Translations under genes and position numbers: made by a program
Notes under the pieces: generated by a model
The model's input: the letters and a program-made list of their open reading frames with translations, nothing else
Database searches by the model: none
What the model was told of the DNA's origin: nothing
In this document: positions 21,514-32,764 of the stretch, piece after piece
Layout: every line of letters begins with the position of its first letter
How positions within the stretch are numbered: position 1 is the first letter of the stretch
NCBI RefSeq assembly: GCF_003255815.1
Contig: NC_037674.1
Location: 20,295,537-20,359,536, forward strand
Reading direction: 5' to 3'
DNA: 64,000 nt
DNA from: Theropithecus gelada
Lineage: Eukaryota > Chordata > Mammalia > Primates > Cercopithecidae

Positions 21514-21602
21514 CCCAGAAAAGCATTTTATAAGAACTCCAGTTGTAGAAAAGCAGATGTACTTCCCTCTACAGAATTACCCAGTTAACAACATGGTAAC
21601 AG
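21514..21602 (+). CDS. Internal coding exon 4 of 5, host gene
   Basis: This 89-base exon lies between TTTTATTTTACAG and GTAGTT. One leading base completes AGC from the previous exon. Then 29 codons read PEKHFIRTPVVEKQ, MYFPLQNYPV and NNMVT, with one trailing G joining GT of the last exon to form GGT. It encodes an aromatic and proline-rich segment that I cannot assign to a domain. The acceptor is AT-rich and lies just after an AT-rich stretch and a U6 retrocopy. Confidence 0.82.
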
Positions 21603-23199
21603 GTAGTTTAAAAAAAAATTTACAGTAAACTCAGGTAGGGAAGAAACAAGGGAATATTGTGTTGAATAAAGCTGTTGTATTTCAAATGTGTAGAAAGTAG
21701 AGCCTTCTCTATTAAGCATGGTAATGGAGGAGACATCCTTTACATATTGAATAAATTACCTGCAGAATTGACCCAGGAATATGCTTTTATATTTTCTGTG
21801 CTAAAACAATGGTATCAAGGTAGGGTGACCACATGTCCCTGTTTATATGTGGTTTATGCTGTTGTTCTGGCATTAGTTTTTAATTCTCAAGTGTCCTAGT
21901 TTGGAAGATAAATTATATGAACAGCCCCAATCATAGTGTCTTTTGAGAATCTGATGAAACACAGGCCCCTTTCCTTAGCATACACACATACAAACATAAC
22001 ACACACACTGCCATTCCATTCAATATCAAATATATAAGTCTTTTAAAAACCAAACAAAAAACATAACACACAAACTTTACATATAATTGTAAAAGGGTCA
22101 CAGATGCCCAGAAGCCTATACATGGATTACCTAGGTGTCCGTGGACTCCATATTTGGGTTTCCTATGCTAGTGTCCTACATAAAGAGAAGACAACTAACC
22201 ACAGCTGACATTGAGAGGGTAGAACCAAGGGGACCAACTGAAAAGTGGCCATTGGGGTTTGAATTGTGTTGAGTGAGATGGATATTTAGATACTTTGATC
22301 TGAGTGGTATTCAGTGGAGTCATTGATAACAATTTTAAAAATAAAGATTTTTTTAAAAACAGTTTTTAAAAGAGCAATTTTTAAAGTATGGGTTTTTGAA
22401 CACTTATTTAAAAAATAATTTGTGTATTCATCATTTTCTCTTTATTTAGCAATATTAAAACTACCTCTTGCAGCTAGTCCAGTTTCCTAGATCCTAGATG
22501 TCTTGCCATATTACTATCCCTGTTCATTTGGACTTACCAAACATTTATTAATATATTTAAAAGAACAATGATAAATATTAAAATCAGCCATAGATAAGGA
22601 CATATACCTACATTTGGACATGTAATAGTGCTGCTTTATGTATTATTGCTGGATAAAGAAACAGTCTGATTGTTCAAAAAGACATAACAGTGTAACACAA
22701 AAACAAATTTTTTAAAACTATTTAAAAATTACAATTTTAAAAGTATAATTTCAATCTGTGGTAATACTCTATTGTGAATTTTATTGGTAGAACTAAAGTA
22801 AAAATTTTTAATGTTTTTATTTGCTCAATTGGATAAATTTGCTTTTTTGTATTTCTGCATTAAATAATAGCAATTTCTTGAAAGAAATCTTCATTTTTAG
22901 AGGTAATTTATTTGTTTTTAATTTTGATGTGAAATGACAAGTACTTCTCTTTTTTTATCATGCCCATCTGCTTGCACAGGAAGGAATAACTTCTTGTTGG
23001 AAAAAATCAGCTCGTGTTAATTAAACACTTAGTGACTAAGAGTTCTAATTTAGGCTGTGGTATCAATTTTTGAGACTAAAACTTGACTATCTCTTCCTCG
23101 GAATGGGTTGGGTTCAACTCATTGACTATTAAATTTCTGAAAATAGAATTAATTGTGGTCTTTATTTATAGAAAATACAAGTTGGGGCAATAGCCTAGA
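21603..23199. other. Intron sequence, mostly unassigned
   Basis: AT-rich DNA with a short CA-type patch near 21982-22005 and long A/T runs around 22330-22420 and 22680-22820. I see no convincing repeat family. Confidence 0.45.
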
Positions 23200-23405
23200 A
23201 CAGGGTTTCTCACTTTTGGTGCTACTGGCATTTTAGGCCAGATAATTCTTTGTTTGGGCGAGGGTAGGAGAGTGTCAGTCCTGTGCATTATAGAATATTT
23301 ACCTTGGCCTCTGCCCACTAGATACCAATAGCAGCACAAATCTCTCCCCCAGTTGTGACAACCAAAAATGTCCCTAGACATCGCCAAATATCCCCTAAAA
23401 CATCA
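23200..23405 (+). mobile_element. MER5A-type (hAT-Charlie) DNA transposon relic
   Basis: Recognisable blocks in order are CAGGGTTTCTCACTTTTGG, 'ggccagataattctttgt', 'gtcctgtgcattatag', 'cctctgcccactagatacca', and 'ccagttgtgacaaccaaaaatgtccctagacat' in consensus-like order. It is non-autonomous with no transposase. Confidence 0.8.
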
Positions 23406-23609
23406 AAAGATTTTTTGTTTTGTTTTCAGCTTTTGACTGGAATTAAATTCTCTCAGACTAATATCACTTGTTATCACCCATGATAAGAAGTTCTGATTGA
23501 CAGTTACATATGTGATTAATAAGAGTAAGAAAGCAATTACTAATAATTGTAAATACTTTGCTGGCAACAATTTTCAAATCAAAAAGTTCTGATAAAAGTT
23601 TGGAAATCT

Positions 23610-24320
23610 ATAATAGATGCTATATTAGTTATTTATTGATGTAAATCAAAGTGCTCCGAAACTTAGCAGCTTAAAACAATGAACATTTATTTATTTATTT
23701 ATTTATTTATTATAGAGATGAGGTCTCACTGGGTTGCCCAGGCTGGTCTCGAACTCCTGGGCTCAAGCAATCCTCCTGCCTTGGCCTCCCAAAGTGCTGG
23801 GATTCCAGGCATGAGCCACTGCCCCTGGCCCAGTGAACATTTATTATTTCAGTTTCTAAGGTCAGAAATCCAGGAGTATCTTAGCTGGGTACTTCTGTCT
23901 CATAGCCTTTTGTAAGGTTGCAGTCAAGTTGTCAGCTAGAGTGCAATCATTCCAATGTACAACTGGGACTGGAAAATCCACTTCAAAATTCACTCAAGTG
24001 GTTATTGGCAGGTGTTGGGTCCTTGCTGGATTTTGGCCAAAGGCTTCAGCTCCTCACCAAATGGGCCTCTCCATAAAGACTATCCACAACATGGTAGGTA
24101 GTTTGCTTCCCTCAGCGTAAAAAATCCAAGAATAAGAAAGAGCATGTCCAAGACAAAAGCCTTAGTCTTTTTTACATCTGACTCTCAGAAGTGACATAAC
24201 ATCACTTCTGTCATATGCCATTGGTTATACAGATCAAACCAAGTACAAAATGGTAGTGGACTGTGAATATCAGGAGGTGGGGATCAGTTGGGACCACTGA
24301 GTGGCTGGCTATCACAGATG
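23610..24320. mobile_element. Ancient interspersed repeat, family not named
   Basis: The pattern 'tgctccgaaacttagcagcttaaaacaatgaacatttatt', then 'ggcctctccataaagac', 'cacttctgtcatat' and 'ggaggtggggatcagttggg', ending 'ggctggctatcaca', matches a medium-reiterated mammalian family that I know by pattern but cannot name reliably. An Alu monomer splits it at 23692-23831. Confidence 0.6.
23692..23831 (-). mobile_element. Free left Alu monomer, minus strand
   Basis: A TTTA-expanded tail is followed by GAGATGAGGTCTCACTGGG and ends GAGCCACTGCCCCTGGCC, a single monomer. AATGAACATTTATT (left) and AGTGAACATTTATT (right) flank it as a duplication. Confidence 0.88.
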
Positions 24321-24655
24321 CACGTGGGACTGTCCACCAGGAGTGCTTTCTTAGGAATTCCCTTCTCCCTCCCAGTTTATCTGGATAACACAGGAACAGA
24401 CATTTTTTTAAACATGAGCTTACTCCCCACCCTCAACATTTGCTTTGAGAGTGAATGCCTGATTTGAACTGGGCTAATGGCAGATCTTCTGGATTTTTAG
24501 ATATGGAACATAGCAAATCAAGTCATTCTCATTTAGGTGATCAAAAGTCTAAGATGTAAAACTTAGGAGCTGTCATTGGCCATATTTTCTACCATGAAAA
24601 GAAAGCCAACTTGCTTCCAAAAAGGAAAATGAGGCTAACACATAGAGAAAAATTT
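24321..24655. other. Intron sequence, unassigned
   Basis: No repeat or gene recognised. Confidence 0.4.
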
Positions 24656-24748
24656 GAGACCAAGGTTGCAGTGAGGTGTGATAGTGCCACTGCACTCCAG
24701 CATGGGCAACAAAATAAGACCCTGTCAAAAAAAAAAAAAAAAAAAATA

Positions 24749-24788
<40 letters not shown>
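24656..24788 (+). mobile_element. Truncated Alu right end plus (CA)n
   Basis: It contains 'gaccaaggttgcagtgaggtg', 'cactgcactccagcatgggc' and 'gaccctgtc' followed by a long A run. The run has grown into about 18 CA units (24747-24788). Only the last part of the right monomer is present. Confidence 0.85.
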
Positions 24789-24791
<3 letters not shown>

Positions 24792-26156
24792 CAGGAAAAA
24801 AAACCCCTAAAAACTTCAGACTGGTTGAGAGCGATCGTAGCTGGTTCTAATTAACTCTGAGTCCCAGCAATATGCCTGCCTTCCTCACAGCTTGGATGAT
24901 ATGGCAATGTCCTTCCAGTAAACTCCCCTTTTGTTTAAATTAGTTTAAATTAGGTTTCTGTCCACTTCATCCTAAAGTCCTTACCTATTCAAAAATTACA
25001 ATAATCTATTTCTGATGCTATAAATATCCTATCCTTCTTATACTTACAGGAATATTTTTTACTAATGTAGTAATTTTTAAATTCCTATCCTCGCACATCT
25101 TCAGAGGTTTCACACAGTGTATGTGTGCAATTAACTAAACACTAATAGTGATATTTTTCTGCACTAGTTTATTTTACACAGATACATAGCCATTAGGCAA
25201 AGATTATGAACTCATAGAGTATAGTAATAGTGCTTGAAGAGCTCCTAAAGTAAATGACCATGATTAAAATATCTTTAAAGATACTAGTCAATTTTATATG
25301 CTTGGATTCATAGTTAATTTATTAACTGTGAATTTATTATTTTTTATTAGAAATGATTAAACAGTATGCATGGATATCCTGTTGATCTTGATGGTACGGT
25401 GTTCTAAATTCAGTCATCCTTGAGCTCTACCAGAATTTTTTCACACAATATTTACTTTTAAATTAGATTTCAATTTTAGTAAAAGCCATAAACACTTGTG
25501 TTACACATAAAATGTAATCATTTAAATAGTAAGCAATTGATATCAAATTAATATTGCTTAGTGATAGAGTCCTTAAACCATCTCCATTCTAGGCAGTGTT
25601 TTTTTATATGACTCATATCTATTTTGGATAACTAATTGACATCAAAATTACTCTTATCCATTATCTTTGTTGACTGAGCAGTAATATCAATTTTTCATTT
25701 TTTTTTTAATCCTATTCCAGTGTTAGCAGTGCAGGAAAGTGTTACCTGCTGAAACAGGGAAGATGAACTCTTTGCACTGTTAGTAGCTGGTTGGATGGAT
25801 AGTTCTAAGTGATTACCCTCTAAGCTAGATACACTTCCCAGTTATTTTGGTCTAAGTACTTTCATGTTCTAGCCCCAACCTAGACATCACAATCTCAATA
25901 GTCAAAGCGGCTTTAATCCACCTTTTAATCTCTTAAAAGGTGGCAGAAAGTTGTGGGAAGGGGAAGAGGAGGTGTTCCCTGATAGTTATAAGGTTTCATG
26001 GAACATCTTCTCACTGGTATTATTTCTTCTTTTTACCTCTTTTCTAAAAACATTCTTTAGAAGTCTTAACTCTAATAAATCAAAGACACTGAAAAGCAAA
26101 TAGTATGAGAGGGTTTCAAGTATATATCTCTATATATTTTTTATTTTATTTTGTAG
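24789..26156. other. Intron sequence, unassigned
   Basis: AT-rich sequence with no clear repeat. It ends with a long T-rich pyrimidine tract and the acceptor TTTTGTAG of the last exon. Confidence 0.5.
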
Positions 26157-26299
26157 GTTATATATCAATTGATGCCATGAAGAAATTCCTTGGGGAGCTA
26201 CATGACTTCATTCCTGGAAGCTCAGGGTATTTGGCATATCATGTTCAAAATGAAATTAATATGTCTGCTATAAAAAACAAATTGAAGAAGAAATATTAA
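26157..26299 (+). CDS. Terminal coding exon 5 of 5 with stop codon
   Basis: The acceptor is TATTTTGTAG at 26147-26156. Two leading bases (GT) complete a glycine codon with exon 4. Then 46 codons follow, YISIDAMKKF, LGELHDFIPG, SSGYLAYHVQ, NEINMSAIKN and KLKKKY, and a TAA at 26297-26299. The product ends in a basic Lys-rich tail. The start looks superficially like an EF-hand exit helix, but the loop acidic residues are absent, so calcium binding is not supported. With the four upstream exons this gives the last 173 or so residues of the protein. Confidence 0.85.
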
Positions 26300-26626
26300 A
26301 TTAAATTGTAAATATCTTGGCATTTATTTTCTATAAAATATTATCGAGATGTCCCTAATGTAAAATGCTCCCTTTTGGGGCATCCCCCAAAAGGGATCCC
26401 CTCTATACTGGGGGATAGAGAAGTGGGAAAGAATTTTTCTGTTTCTCAAAATATGTCTTTAGGAAATTCAGAATCATTTTGGTTCTGTGTTTTCACATTT
26501 GGGCTGGACTTTTTTCCCCTAGCTTATAACAATATGTTCAAATATTCTCAATGCACAGTTGTTAAGGAGTAATTGTCATTAAAATATATTTCATGAGAAG
26601 TCTCAATCTCAAACTCTCCATCTCTC

Positions 26627-26713
26627 AATCCTCCTCCTCCTCCTCTCTCTCTCTTTCTATTTCCTCTTTCTCTTTTCCCTCTTTTTCTCCTCCCCTTCTC
26701 TCTCCTCTTTCTC
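26627..26713. repeat. Pyrimidine-rich (CCT/CTCT) tract
   Basis: TCCTCC and CTCTCT units on the plus strand, within the presumed 3' UTR. Confidence 0.85.
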
Positions 26714-26924
26714 TGTCTGTCAAATGCTCTTTTGGCTTTAACATTCTATTAATTATATTTTTTCTAGATTGAATACTGTGAATGCTAAGTTTTATGATTC
26801 TGGTCATCTTATTTTGATTTAAAAAATCAGGATGCTAGCTGAGTTCTGAATTACTGTTTCTGACTTGAAACATATGGAGAAAAATATTTTAATAATTCAT
26901 ATTTCATGTTGGATGGTTTCTGAT

Positions 26925-26930
26925 AATAAA
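26925..26930 (+). terminator. Candidate poly(A) signal AATAAA
   Basis: A canonical hexamer 626 bases after the host stop codon. I see no later AATAAA before the next repeat that fits better. Confidence 0.5.
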
Positions 26931-26984
26931 TATTTGAAAAGTGACTTAACATAAACAGACTATGAGTGTTATGTCTTGTTAGAT

Positions 26985-27170
26985 GAACCTGCAAGTCACC
27001 TTAGAATCACAGTTCTAGAAAGGACCTTAAAGAACAAGTCCAGTTCACTTATTGTTTTTAATGAGGAAATAAGGATCTTGAGAAGATGTCTTACTTAGGG
27101 GGACTAACTGGGGGCCAAAACAGAATTGGAACACAACCCTCTTGATTTTCTAGGCAAGTGCTTCCCTACT
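26985..27170. mobile_element. MIR-like or other ancient relic
   Basis: The layout 'acagttctagaaaggacc', 'aatgaggaaataaggatcttgag' and 'aattggaacacaaccctcttga' is typical of old mammalian SINE relics. The family is uncertain. Confidence 0.4.
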
Positions 27171-27214
27171 CTCCCAAAGAGCATATGCTGTAGCTTCTGT
27201 GCCAGGTATAATAG

Positions 27215-27885
27215 GACTGCAGATCCACAAAGCAGACCCAGAAACAAACCAACATGCTTGTCTTTTAAATAAGCTGAAATAGTGAGAGAGAAGAAAAGGA
27301 AAAATCAGTTAGGCAGACCACTAAGGCTAGTCCTCTAAGAAACAGCCTGAAAAAATCACAGCTACAGGCATAAATAGAGCAACCTGGGAAAAAACCAAAC
27401 TGCAGCTGCACTGATAAGAAAGCAAGGCCCAGCATAGAGCCTTTGTTCTTTGTGTGATTAGCAGGCTTTCAGGAAAAAATTTCCTCCCCTTTTCAGGCAT
27501 TTACGTGGTGGGCTCCATGGGAACTTGCACAGGGAGGTGGGGGACTTACCTAAAACAGACCCACAGTTACACAAACAAGAGAAGCTGCACTTTGTGCTTA
27601 CCCAAGACATACACAGATAAAGAGAGTTACACAGACAGTTTCATAGATAAGTGAAGTTACACAAACAGCTACAGAGATGAGGGGAGTTTCTCATAAAAGC
27701 TTTTGGATTCATCTGTGAAAACAGCAGCCCACTCGGGTCCCCTCTCCACTGTGGAGAACTTCCTTTCTTTTGCTTATGAAACTTTCGCTCCAACCTCACC
27801 CTTGTGTCCAGGCTCCTTAATTTTCTTGGTTGTGAGACAGTGAGCTCAGATAACACCTCAGACTACGAGACCATTGACCCTAGAC
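27215..27885 (+). mobile_element. Probable ERV1 solo LTR
   Basis: The right part has the U3-R-U5 look of MER4-group gammaretroviral LTRs: 'cactgtggagaacttcctttcttttgc', 'actttcgctccaacctcaccc', 'ccttgtgtccaggctccttaattttc' and 'gagacagtgagctcagat'. Three loosely repeated GTTACACA..CAG units occur at about 27565-27680. No second LTR or internal region follows. Confidence 0.5.
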
Positions 27886-28063
27886 AGTTTGATTAGTATT
27901 GAGGTGTAGTGATTTCAAGAAGGCCGTTCATTATCTTTATTCATATGATCATGCTATATAGAGTCTGATTGGTTTATTACATTTTCGTGACTTGTAAATG
28001 ACAGTGTAATTTGTGAAGCTATCATCTTAGAATACCAGCTGTAGAATTATGTAAAGAAAATGC

Positions 28064-28373
28064 AGGCCGGGCGGGCGGTGGCTCATGCCTGTAATCCCAG
28101 CACTTTGGGAGGCCGAAGTGGGCGAATCACAAGGTCAGGAGATCGAGACCATCCTAGCTAACATGGTGAAACACCGTCTCTACTAAAAATACAAAAATAC
28201 AACAATGAGCCAGGCGTGGTGGTGGGCGCCTGTAGTCCCAGCTACTCAGGAGGCTGAGGCAGGAGAATGGCGTGAATCCAGGAGGCAGAGCTTGCAGTGA
28301 GCCGAGATCGCGCCACTGCACTCCAACCTGGGTGACAGAGCGAGACTCTGTCTCAAAAGAGAAGAACAAAAGG
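28064..28373 (+). mobile_element. AluY-type, plus strand
   Basis: It begins GGCCGGGCGGGCGGTGGCTC, with an extra GGGC in the first box, and ends CTGTCTCAAAAGAG with an impure tail. Flanks AAAGAAAATG mark the duplication. Confidence 0.92.
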
Positions 28374-28386
28374 AAAGAAAATGTAC

Positions 28387-29133
28387 ACTTTTTTGTAGTG
28401 CTTTGACCATTTGGATATATGTGGGCCCTGGCCCTGGCCCTTCTCCCATGACTCAAATTTCATAATACAAAATTTTAACACTACTTTTGGCATCAGCATT
28501 TGAGAATTATATTTTTTCCATATAACTTTTCCTTATTTATATTCATATCTGTGGTTAAGCTCTTCTGATCTTATAAATTACACAAAACAACAGAAAGACA
28601 AAAACCTTAAATGTTAATTATCTTTCCCTGAAACGCATTTCTCCTGAATACTTTATCATAGTTACATACCATTGATTGTTTCTTGTACAGAAACCAAGCC
28701 TGTCTAGATCTTAAATTAATGACTAAGAGGATTAAGTAAATTTGCACCAAGTTGTGTATGTTGGAATTTCTTGAAAGAGAGTATCCAGTATTTTTCTGAT
28801 GTATTATGCATGTATAAATTAAATATTATAATGAAACACTTTTTTTGGTTTCCCAAAGTGATTGTATCTGTAGATGTATATAATAAAGCAAAATGTAGCC
28901 TATATCCTTGAAAAGTTGTCAGACACAATAAAATCACTGATAACATAAGCCTGCCAAGAATTAGAAGCATATGAAAAAATAAAATAAACAAAGTTGAACT
29001 ATGTTAAGTTTATTGTCTTAATGGGAAGTGAAAAGCAATATGATCTTAGTTATTGCTCATGTAACCTTCTTTTAAAAATTGCTTTAAAGTAGCTGATGGA
29101 TACTGCCTCTGAATATCCCTATAAAAAATGTTC
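28387..29133. other. Intergenic AT-rich sequence, unassigned
   Basis: I see no repeat family and no credible open frame. Confidence 0.45.
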
Positions 29134-29412
29134 TCTGGCTTGTGCCTGCAATCCCAGCACTTTGGGAGGCCGAGGTGGGTGGATCACAAGGTCAGGAGAT
29201 CGAGACCATCCTGGCCAAGGTGAAAGCCCGTCTCTACTAAAAATACAAAAATTAGCTGGGTGTGGCGGCAAGTGCCTGTAATCCCAGCTACTTGGGAAAC
29301 TGAGGCAGGAGACTCCCTTGAACCTGGGAGGCAGAGGTTGTAGTGAGCCGAGATTGCACCACTGAACTCCAGCCTGGAGACAGAGGGAGACTCTGTCTCA
29401 AAAACAGAAAAA
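29134..29412 (+). mobile_element. AluS-type, plus strand, slightly 5' truncated
   Basis: It enters at 'ctggcttgtgcctgcaatcccagc' and ends CTCTGTCTCAAAAACAG. AAAAAATGTTCTC before and AAAAAATGTTCTTCTC after form the duplication. Confidence 0.9.
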
Positions 29413-29695
29413 AAAATGTTCTTCTCACTTTAGAACTCTTGATTATTTCTCCATTCTTTTGCAAGCATGTCTCCTCTGATGCTTTCAACTATTAAGCATA
29501 GTAATTTCCTATACTGTTTAATTTAGTGCATAGTTCATCTTAATTATTTCATCCTTTGTGACTAGATTATTTTTTTCTAGCTTTTGGTAGTGTTTTCTGT
29601 AATTAGGTAAGTTATGAGTCATTGGCCAAGTCTGCCAGTTAATTTCTGAATGTCTGTTTCTCTTTTATCCATGATGACATGAACCCCTAATGTAT

Positions 29696-29908
29696 TTCCT
29701 TTCCTTTCCCTTCCTTCCTTCCTTCCTTCCTTCCTTCCTTCCTTCCTTCCTTCCTTCCTTCCTTCCTTCCCTCCTTCCTTCTCTCCTTTCTTCCTTCCTC
29801 TCTTTGTTTCTTTCTTTCTCTCTCTTTCTTTCTTTATTTCTCTCTCTCTCCCTCCCTCCCTCCCTTCCTTCCTTCCTCTCTTTTCTTTTCTTTTCTTTTC
29901 TTTCTTGT
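29696..29908. repeat. Polypyrimidine (CCTT/CTTT/CT)n tract
   Basis: About 210 bases of almost pure pyrimidine on the plus strand. A long CCTT array (29701-29770) is followed by mixed CTTT, CT and CCCT units and a CTTTT array. It abuts the 3' end of a minus-strand Alu. Arg/Glu/Lys-rich minus-strand frames through it are artefacts. Confidence 0.97.
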
Positions 29909-30163
29909 TTCCCCAGGCTGGAGTGCAGTGGTGCAATCACCTTGAACTCCTGGATTCAAGCAGTCCTCCCACCTCAGCCTCTCAAGTAGCAAGGACTATG
30001 GGCATATACCACTACACCTGGCTAATTTTTCATTTTTTTTTTTGTAGAGACAGGGTCTCACTATGTTGCCTAGGCTGGTCTCAAACTCCTGGGCTCAAGC
30101 GATCCTCCCGCCTCAGCCTCCTAAATTGCTGGGATTATGAGCATTAGCTACCACACCTGGCCC
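29909..30163 (-). mobile_element. AluJ-type, minus strand
   Basis: It starts CCCAGGCTGGAGTGCAGTGG, lacks the usual left block GAGACGGAGTC, and ends TAGCTACCACACCTGGCC. The duplication GAACCCCTAAT is visible at about 29681 and 30167. Confidence 0.85.
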
Positions 30164-30229
30164 TAGAACCCCTAATTTCTATCTAAGCACATGCTACCAA
30201 GAATAAAGAATATATTCTCAATCTCACTT

Positions 30230-30610
30230 GAAATTAAGTATGGATATGTCACAGTGGTTTAGCCAATGGATATACAGCAGAAATGGCATCTGGGAACTTT
30301 TCTTAAAGGCATTGGCACATACTCTTTGTCTCCCTTTCCTTCCACTCCCACTCTTTCTGTGTTCTTTCAGCCTGTTACTTAGAGGATGTGATAGTTACCA
30401 TTTCAGTCCATAAGAGCAAGAACCATACCCTAGGGTTGGCAAAGCAGTGGACTGAGAACAGCCTGAGATCCTGAGAACATTGTGGAGAAACCTGCCATCC
30501 CAGCCTTGGGCTACCTACCTCTATACTTATGTGACAGACAACACACTTCTGTTTTGTTTAAGTCACTGTATTTTTGTCTATTATTGCCAAACCAATTATA
30601 ATTGAGTTTT
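30230..30610 (+). mobile_element. MLT1-type MaLR LTR relic
   Basis: The block series 'atggatatacagcagaaatggcatctgg', 'gagaacattgtggagaaacctgccatccc', 'ctacctctatacttatgtgacag' and 'tttaagtcactgtatttt' fits an old MaLR LTR 3' half. Family assignment is from pattern only. Confidence 0.5.
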
Positions 30611-30899
30611 AAGGGCAGGCTACTGACCTTGATCTATGGATAAGAATTGTATGGAAGATACCAGTTATTTACATCTGTAAAGTATTGACAGATATGTAAC
30701 CTTAAAGTCAGGTAGGTGACTTTAGTGACATCACGTTTATTAGATTTATAGCAGCTTTCGTAAAAAGTTATTTGTAATGGAGTGCTTGGTTACACTATTA
30801 TTTAGCAGAGTAAAAAATGGAAAATAACCTCAATGTTTAATAACGAATAGATAGAATGGCATCGTAAATCACATTGCTATTCCAATTTAATGGAATAGC
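30611..30899. other. Intergenic sequence, unassigned
   Basis: AT-rich, with no recognised feature. Confidence 0.4.
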
Positions 30900-32720
30900 C
30901 ATTTTTCCTTTAACTGCTTTATTAAGATATAATTCACAGAGCTTACAATTCACTCACATAAAGTATACAATTCAGTGGATTTTAGAGCATTTACAGAGTT
31001 GTACAATCATCACCACAGTCTAATTTTAGAACATTCTCATCATTCCCAAAAGAACATTTTAGAACATTTTCATCATCCCCTTGCCCATTAGCAGTCACTC
31101 CTCATGTCCCCAACACACACCCCAGCCCTAGGCAACCATGAATCTACTTTCTATCTATATGTATATTTGCCTATTCTGGACATTTTGTATGAATGGAATC
31201 ATACGATATATGCTGTTTTGTGACTAGCTTCTTTCACTTACCATAATGTATTCTAGATTCATTTATATTAAAGCATATATCAGTACTTGATTACTTTTTA
31301 TTTCTAAGTATAATAATATTCCATTGTATAGATATACTACATTTTATTTATTCATCAACTGATGGGCATTTAGGTCTTTCTACTTTTTATCTACTATGAA
31401 TAATGTTGCTACGAACATTTCATTTTTATGTGGATATATGTTTTTGTTTCTATTGCGTATATATCTAAGAGTGGCATTACAAGGTCATGTAATAGCTATG
31501 TTTAACATTTTGAGGAAGTGCCAACTGTTTTTCAAAGTAGCTACACCATTTTCATACCCACTAGCAATGAATAAGGGTTCTAATTTCTTCACATCCTTGA
31601 CAACATTTATCTATCTTTTTAAATATAGCCATCCTAGTGGGTGTTAAGTGGTCTCTTGTGATTTGCATTTCTCTAATGGCTAATAATATTGAACATCTTT
31701 TCATGTGCTTATTGGTTATCTCTGTCTCTCTTTTTTTTTCTTTTCTTTTTTTTTTTGAGATTTGTTCTCACTCTATCACCCAGGCTGGAATGTAGTGATA
31801 TGATCTTGGCTCATGGCAACCTCCATCTCCTGGGCTCAACCAATTCTCCTGGGTCAGCCTCCTGAGTAGCTGGGATTACAGGCATAGGCCACCATGATGG
31901 GCTAATTTTTTTTTTGTTGTTTTTTTTTGGAGAGACAGAGTTTTGCCATGTCACCCAGGCTGCTCTTGAACTCCTGGACTCAAATGATCCACCCACCTCA
32001 GCTGCCCAAAGTGCTGGGATTGCAGGCGTGAGCCACAGTGCTCAGCCTGGCTATTTTTTATATCTTCTTTGGAGATAAAAAAGGAGCCAATAAAAGAAGA
32101 TATTGAATATATTTCAGTATCTTCTGAAGAATATTGAATAGAAAGAATAGAATATCTTTCTATTCACATCCTTTGCCATTTTTAATTTTTAATATAATGG
32201 GTTAATTGTCTTTTTGTTAATGAATTATAAGAGTTCTTTATATATTCTGGATACAAGTCCTTTATCATATATATGATTTGCAAATATTTTCTCTTATTCA
32301 TGGATTGGTTTGTATTTTTTTTTCTTTTTTTTCTTTTTTTTTTTTTGCTTGCTTGATGACATTGTTTGCAACACACAGCTTTTAGTTTTGGTGAAGTCCA
32401 ATTTATCTATACTTTCTTTTGTTGATTGTGCCTTTGGTTTGTACCTAAGAAACCATTGCCCAACCTAAGATCATGAAGATTTACTCCTACATTCTCTTCT
32501 AAGAGTTTTATAGTTTTAATTTTTATATTTAGATCTATGATTTGAGTTAGTATAGTTTGAGGTAGGAGTCCTGATTCATTCTTTGGCATGTGGATATTCA
32601 CTTGTTCCAGCACCATTTGTTGAAGTGACTATTATTTCCTTCATTGAATTGTCTTAGCAGAAATAACCATCTTTAAGTTTATTTTTCTGACTATGTGTTG
32701 TGTATTCTTATAAAAAATTA
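30900..32720 (-). mobile_element. Old L1 (L1M type) 3' part, minus strand
   Basis: It starts at the left with the L1M 3'-UTR pattern 'ctttattaagatataattcaca', 'gtacaatcatcaccacag' and 'ggcaaccatgaatctactttc'. It then follows the reverse of the ORF2 C-terminal region: 'ttccattgtatagatatac', 'catcaactgatgggcatttagg', 'gatttgcatttctctaatggc', 'ttgccattttt' and 'cttttgttgattgtgcctttgg'. An Alu interrupts it at 31746-32047. All frames are closed by stops. Confidence 0.85.
31746..32047 (-). mobile_element. Alu inserted in L1M, minus strand
   Basis: Reverse dimer from TTTTGAGATTTGTTCTCACTC to GAGCCACAGTGCTCAGCC, diverged (AluJ or old S). Confidence 0.88.
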
Positions 32721-32730
32721 AACATCATAT

Positions 32731-32734
<4 letters not shown>

Positions 32735-32764
<30 letters not shown>

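Larger units (their letters stand above)
26300..26950 (+). other. 3' UTR of the host gene
   Basis: AT-rich sequence follows the stop with no repeat insertion. AATAAA occurs at 26925-26930, and a T/G-rich stretch follows after 26960, consistent with a cleavage site near 26945-26955. Weaker upstream signals (ATAAAATATT near 26333) could give a shorter form. Confidence 0.6.

Noticed and set aside
26157..26230. EF-hand reading of the last host exon (GYISIDAMKKFL)
   Set aside because: The loop acidic ligands expected before GYISID are absent (residues NNMVT), so calcium binding is not supported.
29619..29940. Arg/Glu/Lys/Gly-rich minus-strand frames of 91-105 codons
   Set aside because: They are read-through of the GGAA/GAAA side of the polypyrimidine tract and have no independent support.
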